From contig NZ_AP027042.1 of NCBI RefSeq assembly GCF_027924605.1, positions 3,511,524-3,575,523 of the forward strand: DNA of 64,000 nt, read 5' to 3'. Shown here in pieces: positions 18,099-28,053 of this stretch (its first letter is position 1; each line of letters begins with the position of its first letter). Made by a program: the position numbers and the translations under genes. Under the pieces are notes generated by a model, which saw nothing but the letters and a program-made list of their open reading frames with translations, searched no databases and had not been told where the DNA came from. The stretch is from Dyella sp. GSA-30 (GTDB lineage: Bacteria; Pseudomonadota; Gammaproteobacteria; Xanthomonadales; Rhodanobacteraceae).

Positions 18099-18251
18099 CC
18101 CCGGTCCTCGTGGCAGCAGGGAAGGGAGCAAAACTCGAGGGCCAAAGGATGCGTCTTAAATTAATATCTGCCTTGCTTTCGGAGCACTAAGACCAATGTC
18201 TCGACAACTCTTTTATTCCTCCCTCGCGAGGAACATGACCCAGGCAGCGCA

Positions 18252-19298
18252 ATGAGCCAGCCGTTCGTATCCATGATCTCTTTTGATCTGAGTGAAAACC
18301 TTCGGCGTGAGGTTGTCAGGTTTGTTCGTATAAAACACGAAATTGACGACTGGGCACATTACGGAAAGCATCGATGGGCGATTCCAGAAGGACTTATTCG
18401 GGAAACCTCCAGCAACCCGTGGGACTTTGTACGAACACTGATCCCTTTTATTGGCAGGTCGGATTCGCAGGGCATGTCTGCATGGGTGCCGACTGAACTG
18501 GTGATCGGAGACAGTCACAACTGGCGATTTGAGCATCTGAATGCGACTGACCGAGAACATCGTCGTGAGATTGTGATGCATCCTGATCGCGCTGTTTACG
18601 GTGATCATGCGGGTGCAGAGTACGTTTTGATTAGTGGCCTCGGCATCGTTGCTAGTCACGAAGGGAAAAATCGTGTGAGGTTTCTCGCTGCCATGGGGGA
18701 GGAATTCATACCGGCATTTGTAACGAAGTGCGACTATCCAGCAGCAGAGCGCATCCGCACATATGAAATCGAATTCGGAGATCGAGAGGAAGTATGGGCG
18801 ATCCTTGATGATCGATATTTACATCGGTTGAGTGCTCCTGGCTTGGTACTGCCGCTGTTACAAGCATACGGGGTACGCCATTCAAGAAGCTGGCCCGGAG
18901 AAATGCCAAAGCCCAGAGAAGTAATGGGTTATATGGATACCATGCAGGCGCAAACTTCTGAGCGGCTCGCTCACAGACCATTGGATCTGGAGGATGTCCG
19001 CCGCGAGCAACTCGTGGAAGAAACAGGAACGGATCGTGTATCCGTGGTTTTCACGGAAATTGCCACAATCCATATTGACTTAAGAACAATGGCGTATGCC
19101 CTCGGAACGATCGTGGTTTGTATCCTGGCTATCGGTCTGATCCCCTCGCTCCGGGCGTCTGGAATTATTGGTTTTCTTGTAGGGATTACTTGTTGCCAGG
19201 CGATCTTCGTATATATGCCGGTGTTCAAGGCAAGGCGCTGCGATTTATTCGACTGGCCTCAGCGCCGGCATCATCTACGCTCGCGGAAGTTGCCCTGA
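18252..19298 (+). CDS. Uncharacterised protein with two C-terminal membrane segments
   Basis: This 348-aa protein is not recognised. The N-terminal ~260 residues are soluble and contain YVLISGLGIVASHEGKNRVR, which faintly recalls the ParB/Srx-type loop where a charged NRV follows a strand; this is weak. Two hydrophobic spans at about 280-300 (MAYALGTIVVCILAIGLIPS) and 302-325 (GIIGFLVGITCCQAIFVYMP) would anchor it in the inner membrane with a basic tail (RRHHLRSRKLP). It lies alone between a kfrA-like gene and a non-coding stretch inside the mobile region, and its base composition is less GC-rich than the core genes, consistent with transfer. A membrane-anchored effector is possible but unproven. 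Confidence 0.55.
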   Translation: MSQPFVSMISFDLSENLRREVVRFVRIKHEIDDWAHYGKHRWAIPEGLIRETSSNPWDFVRTLIPFIGRSDSQGMSAWVPTELVIGDSHNWRFEHLNATDREHRREIVMHPDRAVYGDHAGAEYVLISGLGIVASHEGKNRVRFLAAMGEEFIPAFVTKCDYPAAERIRTYEIEFGDREEVWAILDDRYLHRLSAPGLVLPLLQAYGVRHSRSWPGEMPKPREVMGYMDTMQAQTSERLAHRPLDLEDVRREQLVEETGTDRVSVVFTEIATIHIDLRTMAYALGTIVVCILAIGLIPSLRASGIIGFLVGITCCQAIFVYMPVFKARRCDLFDWPQRRHHLRSRKLP

Positions 19299-19790
19299 AA
19301 GACCGGAACCTCAAACCGTTGGCAGAGTGCTATTGATCGAGATGATCTAGCGTTGGAAGTTAGGAGCCATTGGCCAATTCGGTCATTGGCTTCCAATCGT
19401 TCATTCAATGCGGCTCATTCCGGCAATTCAGTGCCGGGCGAGATTTTCAGCAGCAGCATGGCTAGAACGATATTTGACATAATATACATTATGCGCAATT
19501 TAGGCGCGTCCGCCGCCGGGCTGGCATGGCCCTCGCATGGCTGCGTTCCTTGACTGCGACAGCCGAGTTTGTGCCGTTGCGGCATGTAGGCTGCGCCATT
19601 TCGACACCTAGAACTGGGCCATCACCTCTAAACGCACCGAAGACTGTGCCATTGCACGGCAACCCCGGGCTTCTACGCTGGCCCAGTCTTTGGTGCGTTT
19701 TGATGAAGCCCCCTATATTTGCCATCGGCGCATGTAGCTCGTGATTCTTTGGCGGCATTACGGCGCCACAGACACCGTACACTTCATTCT
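19299..19790. other. Non-coding stretch with hairpins
   Basis: No gene is supported in these ~490 bp. It contains a palindrome (CATAATATACATTATG at about 19479-19495) and a long hairpin annotated at 19630-19700. TTGACA just before the palindrome could be a -35 element. The stretch may hold a small RNA or a recombination site between the preceding gene and the Xre/MbcA-like gene. Confidence 0.4.
19630..19700. repeat. Long imperfect hairpin, 17-bp stem
   Basis: AAACGCACCGAAGACTG (19630-19646) pairs with CAGTCTTTGGTGCGTTT (19684-19700) at every position except one G-T pair, which would still wobble as RNA. After one internal mismatch the stem can extend inward by GCC/GGC. The loop is 37 nt or less. 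It lies outside any gene and has no T run, so it may be a structured RNA or a folded recombination site. Confidence 0.5.
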
Positions 19791-20315
19791 ATGACCCATG
19801 CACCCAGTATCAGCGCAGCAATCGTGTACCGCGACAGCCTGCTTGAGAAGGCTCGTGCTGAAGCATGGCCTACCTCGGAGATGGCCGGTCGCCGGCTTGG
19901 TGCCCCCGCCGCCTCGGCATGCAAAGAGCTGGCTGCAAAAGAGCGCGCCCTTGGGCGGTTGCTGGGTGTCTGGTCTGCATCTGACCGGACGTTCTATCAC
20001 CCGCCGTTCCAGTTTGCTTCCGATGGATCGGTTCATCCGCGCTTTTCGGAATTGCTAAAAGCACTGAGCCAAATCCCATCGCTCACCCATTCGGCAGACC
20101 CCGGGGGCTGGGAACGCCTCGGGTGGATGTATGAGCTCCGGGGCTCACTCAGTGAACTATCCCTGGCGGAGGCGGCCTCTTCCTCGGGTATCGCAGAGCG
20201 AGAAGGTCAGTTAGATACAAGAGCTCGAACACCGGCGGAAGTTTTCCCGATTGCTCCCGAAGCTGTTGTTGCGCTGGCGGTAAGCGATGCTGCGTGGGTG
20301 TTGGATCTGGAATAG
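19791..20315 (+). CDS. Small protein resembling Xre/MbcA/ParS-type antitoxins
   Basis: A 174-aa protein that starts MTHAPSISAAIVYRDSLLEK. The N-terminal half has a helix-rich DNA-binding look (WPTSEMAGRRLGAPAASACK), and the C-terminal part ends with TPAEVFPIAPEAVVALAVSD, which resembles the toxin-binding tail of MbcA/ParS/Xre antitoxins. No RES-type toxin gene follows: the next ORF is an integrase. It may be an orphan or a regulator tied to the integrase. The family assignment is tentative. The region between its stop and the integrase is AT-rich, with runs of ATATAT. Confidence 0.4.
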   Translation: MTHAPSISAAIVYRDSLLEKARAEAWPTSEMAGRRLGAPAASACKELAAKERALGRLLGVWSASDRTFYHPPFQFASDGSVHPRFSELLKALSQIPSLTHSADPGGWERLGWMYELRGSLSELSLAEAASSSGIAEREGQLDTRARTPAEVFPIAPEAVVALAVSDAAWVLDLE

Positions 20316-20505
20316 CAGCGGCAGCAAGCGCCGCAATCGCATCAGTTGCGTAAAGCCATAGACGGCGCTGACGGCTCCTCCAATCAGCATCAATTGATCC
20401 GGCAGTGCGGGCCAGGCGAGTGTTGGGCTGATCTGGCGCTATTATGCGAAATAGATCGTATAAATTACTGATATATATGCATATATATATCATTTTTATA
20501 TAGCC

Positions 20506-20521
20506 AATAATGGCACTTATT
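20506..20521. promoter_or_regulatory. AATAA-N6-TTATT dyad in front of integrase 2
   Basis: AATAA (20506-20510), TGGCAC and TTATT (20517-20521) form a small dyad just before the integrase start. Its core AATGGCA resembles the centre of the dyad at 33247-33263 (GATAATGGCAGTTTATC). It may be a related operator or a core recombination site, but the similarity is short. Confidence 0.3.
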
Positions 20522-20528
20522 CGCTATC

Positions 20529-21680
20529 ATGGGTCATCGGCGCCGCCTTGCGCGCCCCGGGATGCCCATCGTGACCGAGCCGACCACCCTTCCCCTTCGT
20601 GTCGTCGATGCACTGCAGGACCTGACCGCGGTGCCGGCCATTGCGCCCAACATCCACGCGCCGCGACCGGCGCTGGCCGCGTCCGTCGAAGCGGTACTCG
20701 AACGACTCGCCAGCTGGTCCGCGGACTTTGCGGAAGGTAGTGCGCCGGCGACGGTGAAGGCGGTGCGTTCGGACTGGACGCAGTACCTGGCCTGGTGCGA
20801 AGCCACGGGTGCCACACCCCTGCCCGCTTCCGTCGCGCAACTGGAAACGTTTCTGTCCGCGGCGATCGGCAAGGGGCGCAAGCGCGCCACGGTGGATCGC
20901 TATCTGTACACGGTGGGCCTGGTGCATATCGCCGCGGGCTTGCCGAGTCCGTCGAAGGATCCGGACTGGCCCGTCAAATGGAAGAAGCTGATCCGTCGCC
21001 TGAAAACGACCGGTGGACACGCACGCAAGCAGGCCGGTGAACTCGACATGGCGGGCATCGAGACCATCCTCGCGTCGTTGGGTGACAGCCCGCGCGATCT
21101 ACGCGATGCGGCGTTGCTGTCGATGGCGTCCGATACGCTGTGTCGCGAATCGGAACTGGTGGGCATTTGGGTCGAGCACTTGCACCACAACCGGCGCCGC
21201 AACACCTGGTCGTTGCATGTGCCGTTCTCCAAGACCAACCAAGACGGCGCGGCACCGGATTATCGCTTTGTGAGTCTGGAGACGATCGCGCGCGTGCGCG
21301 CCTGGCAGGCCGCCGCCAACATCACGGAAGGCCCCCTCTTCCGCCCGACTGGCGGGCGACCCAAGGTAAACGGCACATCTATCGATTCGCTGTTGCCACA
21401 GGAGGTGGCGCGCATTTTTCGGCGGCGTGCAAAGGTCGCTGGACTGGAAAATGCCGGAGTCATTAGCGGGCATTCGGCGCGCATTGGTTCGGCGAATGAC
21501 TTGGCGGAGCACGGGGCGACCGGGACACAAATCCAACAGGCCGGCGGATGGAAGACTGATCGGATGGTCACGTACTACACCCGACGATCCACTGCCGGCG
21601 TCAACGCCATGGCAGATCTTCGTTCGCGCCGTGCTGCGCTGTCCCCTGAGGATTCCTCCGGGCCTGGTCGCAACGATTGA
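20529..21680 (+). CDS. Tyrosine recombinase (site-specific integrase), copy 2
   Basis: A 383-aa recombinase (372 aa if ATG 20562 is used) of a different branch from copy 1. The N-terminal binding domain contains ATVKAVRSDWTQYLAWCEAT, and the catalytic residues are all present: Arg in LCRESELVGI, Lys in PFSKTNQDGA, HxxR in SGHSARIGSA, then Trp replacing the second His in GGWKTDRM and the Tyr in VTYYTRRS. It converges on the 2118-aa gene with only 16 bp between the two stops, and it marks one end of operon B. With the pseudogene at the other end this suggests a mobile unit of roughly 13 kb, but no direct repeat or att site could be fixed by eye. Confidence 0.88.
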   Translation: MGHRRRLARPGMPIVTEPTTLPLRVVDALQDLTAVPAIAPNIHAPRPALAASVEAVLERLASWSADFAEGSAPATVKAVRSDWTQYLAWCEATGATPLPASVAQLETFLSAAIGKGRKRATVDRYLYTVGLVHIAAGLPSPSKDPDWPVKWKKLIRRLKTTGGHARKQAGELDMAGIETILASLGDSPRDLRDAALLSMASDTLCRESELVGIWVEHLHHNRRRNTWSLHVPFSKTNQDGAAPDYRFVSLETIARVRAWQAAANITEGPLFRPTGGRPKVNGTSIDSLLPQEVARIFRRRAKVAGLENAGVISGHSARIGSANDLAEHGATGTQIQQAGGWKTDRMVTYYTRRSTAGVNAMADLRSRRAALSPEDSSGPGRND

Positions 21681-21696
21681 TTTCGCCCTGAAGCCC

Positions 21697-24600
21697 TTAG
21701 CGCAATCCGCGTGCAATGGCATGCAGGCGCGCCAATGTGCGTCCCAGCGGCACCCTCAGTGTCTGGTGTGCGTCCGTGATCCCTCCGACGAACTGCAAGA
21801 TCTGAGTTGCCTCCTTGCTGTTCGCCTTGCCAACCACAGGCTCCAGAAACTGAGCGATTGCCGCCCCCCAGTCATCCCACTGACAGTGCACTCCGCACGC
21901 GGTAATGCCAGCGTAGAGCCGCAATCCCATGTCGAGTTCCTTTCTGCTGGAAAGGAACTCGTGAAACGCCGCTTTCATCGATGCGCGACGTGAATAGGTC
22001 ACGAGGTGCGATAGGCGAAGGCACAGCGGATTCCACAGCTCCCGCTCATCCGCAGACACATCCAGGGCGACCAGTTCCCGCATTGCCACTTCAAACTCAT
22101 CCCATATGCCGTCTGGAACTTTCCCCAGAAACGCCAGATGGGCTGAGGCGACCAGTCGACGATAGGCGGGTAGCTCCGCACTATTGAGCGTGGCTCGTAA
22201 TTCCTCGAGCAGCGCACTGAGTAATTCTGGCGGTTCGACCGCCCCCTCCAGTGGCCCTGGCAACACACTAAAGAAAATCATCCGACGGGATTGGAGGGAA
22301 CCCTCATGCTCACCAAACAGGATCTCTTTGAGCCTCCCCGAGCACTGCTCCCTATACCCTTCCAAAGGCGTAAGCACGCGACCGATTAGCTCTTGTTCAA
22401 GTTGCCCTGAGACGAACATAAAGCTATTCCAGCGCGGCTCCGTCACCAAGTCAGGCAGTGTCGCCGACTGGAATTGCGAAGCCGCTTGCTCACCCCACTG
22501 GCTCAACAGTGCCGAATCCAGGCCTGTCGAGAGGGCACATCGCTCAATGAGTGCCGCATGAGAAAAACTGATGTAACGACGCCAGAAAGGTGGGTAGCCT
22601 GCAAGCAGTCCGGAGCAATGCAGCACCTGATCGACCGCCGATCCAAGCGCAATGGTTAGTCGCAGTCGCCCGCCCTCCTGCCGCGTAGCCGAGGCAAAGG
22701 TCTCGACCACGTTGGTTAGAGGGTCGAGCAAATCCGTAAATGCATCATCTCGGGAAACTACAGCTTCAATGAGTCCCGTGAGCGACCATAGGTCTGCGAC
22801 CGGAAGGAGTCGATCTATGAGATCGCGCACTTCCGCAGCGCTCAAGCCCTGGATTCCAGTAATGGGGGCCAGCCGGGGATGCGAAGACCACAAGAGCGCG
22901 TGGGATAGATCCTGCACGCTCGAAACGGGCCGCGCATCTACTTCCGACACAAACTCATCGAGCGTCCGCGCCTGGCCAATTGGCATGCCGAGGCGGGACC
23001 AATACCGAGGGGACAGTGGAATGAGCATAGGCGTGCTTGCCCCGCCCTGCGAAAACGCACTCTCGATCGCGCGGCTCATGCCAAGCACGGAGTCCCTTAG
23101 ATCATTGTCCAATTCGCGAAAGCGCGAGGGCTCCAAGGGGGCGACTTGCACCGATGAAAACCACTCCGAGAGCTGCGCTTCACTCAATGCATGGTCGCTC
23201 GCCAATTCCTTTAAATAGCTCAATCGCACACTGGGGTCCGCTGCAACCAGGGCGGCGTGCTGTATGCGCACACGGCGCTCCGAGGCCGCATCGGTGCATT
23301 CGACGTCATAGCTTGAGATGCGCGTGACAGACCATTGCATCCCTTCGCCATCACGGATATTGATCGCCCCCGAATCACCAAGAAAGGTGTGTGCTGCCGC
23401 CTCATAAAGATGCGCGATATCAAATGTCGGCTCCCCTGCAACGTGAGCGATCACTTGAGCTGAACGGGTCAAGCCGAGCTTCTGGAGAAGCTGGTCGTCG
23501 TCGAACAGTTGTTCGCGAATAGTTTCCGGGAATTCATTAACAAATTGAGTGAATAAATGACCGGCCGCAGCCTTGAGTTTGTCGGGTGGAAAGTTCGGGT
23601 CTCGCTCGGCTATGTAGGCGTCCAGGCCATGAAAATGAAGCTTCAAACTGACACATACGATTTCAAGCACCCGAGGACGGGACTCCTGAAGTGGAGCCAG
23701 CATGGCGGTGTCCAGCCATGCGTTGTACTGCTCGCGTGATGATGCGGGGACCTCTCTGTTGAGCAAGAGCCGCCCGATGACGATCGCGTCAATTTGATCC
23801 ATCCGATCCCCAGTCCATTCGCCGGGCATCTGAGCCAGGAAACCATCCCAGCTTGTAAGCGTGAGCAATAGGTCCGCTTTGGCGGGTGTTGCCGTGTCGT
23901 TGGGTGCCGTGCTCCACAGTGTGGTAATCGCAGAAGTCACCGTATCCAGGGTCGATAGCATCCAGTTGGCATCCAAGGGAAACCGGAAAACATTCGACGC
24001 CTGGGCTAGCAAGTAGTTTTCCCGAATGGCTCGGATACTCGACGACTCAACGAGTTGATCGCCGCGAAGCACGGTTCCATCGAGGGCGCGATCGAGCTCG
24101 TCTTCCACGACCGGAATGAATACGTAGCCACTACGCCGAAGTTCGTTTCGAATACCGATGTATTCGGAAGCATCCAAGGCGTCACGGCATTTCAGTGCCT
24201 CGATCACATCCAGTGAGGAAATAAAGGCAACGGTGCGTCCATCGGGATAGGAGAAATGACCATATCGGTTGGCGGCGCGATCATCAACAACAATGGCCTC
24301 GACCTTTGCTTCTGGCTCCAGAGCCTGGAGCATGAGGAATCTGCGAGTTTCAGCACTGCTCTCGGGCGGTGCTTCTTCGGCGGGCCTCCAAAGAAATTGG
24401 ACCTTTCCGGCTTTTTGTCCCTCAACCAAGAATCGTCGAATTTCTTCCAGCGCTTCTTCCAGCTTTTCTTCCGAATCGGCCTGCTGTGACAGCGCAAGCG
24501 CTTCACGTTGCGTCTCCGGGTGGATCCGCAAGCGAAACATCTCTCCTGCACTTTCCCAGAGACCTAGCGTGTGCAGGTGGGCGACGGAGACATCATCCAA

Positions 24601-27600
24601 GTACAACAAAGCCCCAGGGGCAATCGATTGATCAAATGGCCAGCCAGTGTCGTGCCCGCGTAGGAAATGGCTGCTTCGTTCACGCTGGCGATCATCAAGC
24701 AGGCTGCTTTGAGCGAGCGCAGCAACGAGTTCGTGTAAGCTCCGGAGTACCGAGGCGTGCGCTGACAGATCTGCTTCTGCGTGGCCCAATGAGCCCATCA
24801 AGTGCACTGGCGCAACTCGAATTACGTAAGCGTCGGTCCCCGTTGACCGATCGACCTCTGCGGCGTGGATTAAGTCGGCGAGCTCACTACCTACGGCTGC
24901 AACCAAGGAGTGAGATGCTCGCCCGTCAATCTGCGCCAGATGGACCGCCTGGGCTGCGATACGGTTGAGCAACTGTTTGGCGTCAAAAATGCGACTGGGC
25001 TGATGAAACTTGATCTCGCGTTGCTCCTCGAAGAGCCACGCACCGATCATGTGGGGAACCCATATTGCGTCAAAGGAACTCAGTACCTTGGGAAGCAATC
25101 CCAAGTAGGCCAGAGTAAGGAAAGCCGTCTGGTCGATCGCGATCTTGTCAGGCACTTGTTGGGGGTCTGGCTTACGTGCGCCCGCAAAACAGCCTACAGG
25201 TTGCCGTTTGGCGAAACTTGACTCGCGCCGATTGGCTAGTGCCGTTCCAAGCACGATCGACGTAAGGGGGCGACTTAACTGTTGCGCCACAAGGCCCAGG
25301 TAAATCTCACCCTTGGCTAGTCCTTCATTTAACGCGTTGACGCGTTGATGCCATTCGGGGGCCATTGCGATCAAGTCTTCCAGGCTCTTGGCCTGCACTG
25401 GTCCCTCTGGTCCGGAAAGTTCGATCGCGCGTTGCATCCAGCGCGCGGCGCTGGATTCATTTTCCCATCGCCCGTTAACGGCAAGGGTGTAACAGCCAAG
25501 CATGACGCCGACATCATTCTCACTCTTTGTCGCCGCGGCGTAGGTCAGGCGCTTAGCCGCCGGGAGTCGACCCAGTGCGACCGCCAGATTCGCGAACATG
25601 AGCTGCTCGGTGGCGGGCATCTGGTCATCCAGGAGGGCATTTTCGAGCATCACGCCCAGCGCATCCCAATCACCGGACAGCACCGCCACCTGGACCTGCA
25701 ATGTGGCCGGATTCACGACGACATTCGGATGCTCAGCAACGATGTTCTTTAGATCCTGCCAGCGACCATGGAGGAACAGTGCCTGGAGGTAATCCCCCAG
25801 CAGTTGATTCGACTGATTTCGATAGGTGTCCTGGTCCTCAAGGAATCGCTCGATGGACCGCCAGTCACCCTGCTCTTTCAGTAAGGCGACTACCGCCTCC
25901 GCATCGGCTACGTTGTGAGTGTGCGCAAAGAGCTCTGTCGCCGCCTTCAAGGCGGCGGCTGGCCGCCTCAGCTTCTGATAGAGAGCCAATCGATTGCGGA
26001 GATTGGCAATTGGGTCGCCATCCGTTCCTTCAAGTACGTCGATCTCGGCCCGTTCGGCATCCGCAATCTCACCGATTTCGATCTGTAACCTTGTAGCCAA
26101 TGGGCCGGAGATGGCGCTCGCACGCTCCAGTGCCTCCTTAGCGGCCTCTATCCGGCCGGCCCCGGCCAGTGCCTGTATTTCCAAGTATTCGAGAGACGCC
26201 GTCGTAAAATGCGGCGTCAGCGCGTCGCGAATGACTCCCAGATTATCGACCCATTCGGCAGGCGGCATGGCGATCGCGAGTGCGAGCCTGGCTCGAGCGT
26301 CCAGGAAATTGATCGAGCCGTATCGGGCACTGCGCTGGTCGATCTCCTCTGCTTCCCGTGCAATGTCGAGAGGTAGGCGCGCCATGAGCACAAGTGGAAT
26401 CCAGCGCGAATTGTGCCCAGACGACTCCCATGCGGCGGCAAGCTCAAGCGTGGCCTCGACTCTCGTTTGCTGATCGCTCAATCGCAGCCAAAGGCTGTAC
26501 TCGACGGCGGCATCTTGTTGATGCGGAATGTCCAAGCTGCCCGCCGCGTCCGCAAAACGCTGAAAGAGGTCAGCAGACCGTTGCCGCGCCAACAAGGCGC
26601 TCGCATCGGCGCGTAGCGGCACATCGCGCGTCAACGGTACGCCGTCCAGGGCGAGACTCTGCAGTGGGTCGGAGATGCTATTGGCCAGTAAGGTAATGGC
26701 CGTTCCCCAGTAAAGTGCGGGATATTGTTCGAAGGCCTGTTCGGGGATCATGCCCGCCCAGTCGGTAGCATCGGTCCATTGTTGCCGCTGCAAGTAGTCC
26801 CATAGCACCATGAAGTTGCCATCAGGATCAAAATCAGTCGGCTGTAAGTTGGCCCGCTGGAGCCACTCAAATGGATTGACGTCCGCTCGTCGATGGATGA
26901 GGTAACGAATGGTGTTGGCGGCCGGATCGGTCCGATGCAGGATGGATTGCAGCGCGGCTTCCGAGTCGGTCTTCCCAAGCAAGAGCGCCTGCACGAGCTC
27001 AGTGTTGTCGGAGCCACCGAGCGAGATGGCTTCAAGGAGGTAGCGCCTGGCCGCATCCGCATCGAGCTCAGTCATGAGCCTGGCGCACCAGCTCAAGACT
27101 AGACTTCGTAGCGATGGTGCAACCAGGGCAAAGGGCCCGTCCTCGCGCACATCTGCCGCCAACTGATGTGTGGCGGTCTGCAGACCATCCCCTAAAAAAA
27201 CTCGCGATTTGCGAAGTTTCGTCAATCGAAGCTCAATTTCACGGTTGAGCGGCCCAACGTGCGCGGTGCGAGCGAGTGTGGCATCGCGTTTCAATTGTTG
27301 ATATTCCGCAGCCGGAATGGTCCTCGCTACGGCGGGCTTAAGGAGTAGCGCCAGTTGGGTGCGAGTGAGTCGGCGCAGGGCCTTTTCAGGATTGAAGGAT
27401 GTGCGAGTGACTGCGTCGATTACCATGGCAGTCAACGCCGTACCATCCGTCCACGGCTGGCCAAGCTCATCGTGGGCAAAGGCCGCAATCCGATCGGATA
27501 GTTCGGCCTGCAATAGAGGCGATCCTGGCTCGTTGGTAGCCCACGCGATGGCGTTAATCAGTCCTTCAGTAATTTCCGCCACCGAGGTGCGCGCAAGGTA

Positions 27601-28053
27601 GCGGCCCAGCGAGCTGTCCGGTGCTGCCAGTCGACGAAGAACGTCGATCAAGGGCACAGCATCCGCGCCTCGCTGGACGTCACCCCAGTAGCGCAATCCG
27701 CTCTCATCCGCGGGACGGTCCTCGGGATGTTTTTCGGAAATGATGCCGGCCGTGGTCCGATAAACGAAGGACAAGCGATTGCCGGGGTTCTTTTCGATAA
27801 GGTCTACGGCTCGCTGCAGGAAGGGCAGCGCGCTGACCAAACTCAGTCCGGCCGCGACATCCCGAACCTGATGGACTTCCGTCCGACTGGGCGAAGCTAC
27901 CGCCAAATCTTCGGCTACTTCAACAAAGAGTACCTGATCGCTGCGAAGGCCAACCCAGGCAAGCGCAGTGACAACATCCTGGTAGTAATAGCCGCGCTTG
28001 CTCGCGGACGCATCGGTGCCTGGGATACCTTCAGGCGGCCTCAAGCTCGGCAT
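21697..28053 (-). CDS. 2118-aa protein: Cap4/DUF4297-like nuclease segment, helical repeats, PIN-like centre
   Basis: The first ~110 residues fit the Cap4/DUF4297 PD-(D/E)XK pattern: GYYYQDVVTAL at the entry helix, LFVEVAEDLAV for the acidic strand and TEVHQVRD where most members have QVK, so the catalytic Lys is Arg. A long helical part follows (about 280-960) that reads as TPR/HEAT-like repeats. A PIN-like unit occupies about 965-1300, beginning IDQTAFLTLAYLGLLP and continuing with VVDDRAANRYG (about 1256) and FISSLDVIEALKCRD. The rest is helical. No P-loop NTPase motif was seen, unlike STAND or Avs proteins. The ATG (28053) overlaps the end of the winged-helix gene by 23 nt, so the two are coupled. 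I infer a nuclease-type effector or sensor; the precise family is not known to me. Confidence 0.6.
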   Translation of the reverse strand: MPSLRPPEGIPGTDASASKRGYYYQDVVTALAWVGLRSDQVLFVEVAEDLAVASPSRTEVHQVRDVAAGLSLVSALPFLQRAVDLIEKNPGNRLSFVYRTTAGIISEKHPEDRPADESGLRYWGDVQRGADAVPLIDVLRRLAAPDSSLGRYLARTSVAEITEGLINAIAWATNEPGSPLLQAELSDRIAAFAHDELGQPWTDGTALTAMVIDAVTRTSFNPEKALRRLTRTQLALLLKPAVARTIPAAEYQQLKRDATLARTAHVGPLNREIELRLTKLRKSRVFLGDGLQTATHQLAADVREDGPFALVAPSLRSLVLSWCARLMTELDADAARRYLLEAISLGGSDNTELVQALLLGKTDSEAALQSILHRTDPAANTIRYLIHRRADVNPFEWLQRANLQPTDFDPDGNFMVLWDYLQRQQWTDATDWAGMIPEQAFEQYPALYWGTAITLLANSISDPLQSLALDGVPLTRDVPLRADASALLARQRSADLFQRFADAAGSLDIPHQQDAAVEYSLWLRLSDQQTRVEATLELAAAWESSGHNSRWIPLVLMARLPLDIAREAEEIDQRSARYGSINFLDARARLALAIAMPPAEWVDNLGVIRDALTPHFTTASLEYLEIQALAGAGRIEAAKEALERASAISGPLATRLQIEIGEIADAERAEIDVLEGTDGDPIANLRNRLALYQKLRRPAAALKAATELFAHTHNVADAEAVVALLKEQGDWRSIERFLEDQDTYRNQSNQLLGDYLQALFLHGRWQDLKNIVAEHPNVVVNPATLQVQVAVLSGDWDALGVMLENALLDDQMPATEQLMFANLAVALGRLPAAKRLTYAAATKSENDVGVMLGCYTLAVNGRWENESSAARWMQRAIELSGPEGPVQAKSLEDLIAMAPEWHQRVNALNEGLAKGEIYLGLVAQQLSRPLTSIVLGTALANRRESSFAKRQPVGCFAGARKPDPQQVPDKIAIDQTAFLTLAYLGLLPKVLSSFDAIWVPHMIGAWLFEEQREIKFHQPSRIFDAKQLLNRIAAQAVHLAQIDGRASHSLVAAVGSELADLIHAAEVDRSTGTDAYVIRVAPVHLMGSLGHAEADLSAHASVLRSLHELVAALAQSSLLDDRQRERSSHFLRGHDTGWPFDQSIAPGALLYLDDVSVAHLHTLGLWESAGEMFRLRIHPETQREALALSQQADSEEKLEEALEEIRRFLVEGQKAGKVQFLWRPAEEAPPESSAETRRFLMLQALEPEAKVEAIVVDDRAANRYGHFSYPDGRTVAFISSLDVIEALKCRDALDASEYIGIRNELRRSGYVFIPVVEDELDRALDGTVLRGDQLVESSSIRAIRENYLLAQASNVFRFPLDANWMLSTLDTVTSAITTLWSTAPNDTATPAKADLLLTLTSWDGFLAQMPGEWTGDRMDQIDAIVIGRLLLNREVPASSREQYNAWLDTAMLAPLQESRPRVLEIVCVSLKLHFHGLDAYIAERDPNFPPDKLKAAAGHLFTQFVNEFPETIREQLFDDDQLLQKLGLTRSAQVIAHVAGEPTFDIAHLYEAAAHTFLGDSGAINIRDGEGMQWSVTRISSYDVECTDAASERRVRIQHAALVAADPSVRLSYLKELASDHALSEAQLSEWFSSVQVAPLEPSRFRELDNDLRDSVLGMSRAIESAFSQGGASTPMLIPLSPRYWSRLGMPIGQARTLDEFVSEVDARPVSSVQDLSHALLWSSHPRLAPITGIQGLSAAEVRDLIDRLLPVADLWSLTGLIEAVVSRDDAFTDLLDPLTNVVETFASATRQEGGRLRLTIALGSAVDQVLHCSGLLAGYPPFWRRYISFSHAALIERCALSTGLDSALLSQWGEQAASQFQSATLPDLVTEPRWNSFMFVSGQLEQELIGRVLTPLEGYREQCSGRLKEILFGEHEGSLQSRRMIFFSVLPGPLEGAVEPPELLSALLEELRATLNSAELPAYRRLVASAHLAFLGKVPDGIWDEFEVAMRELVALDVSADERELWNPLCLRLSHLVTYSRRASMKAAFHEFLSSRKELDMGLRLYAGITACGVHCQWDDWGAAIAQFLEPVVGKANSKEATQILQFVGGITDAHQTLRVPLGRTLARLHAIARGLR

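Noticed and set aside
19290-20315. RES-type toxin partner for the Xre/MbcA-like gene
   Set aside because: Neither side of the gene has a reading frame with RES features.
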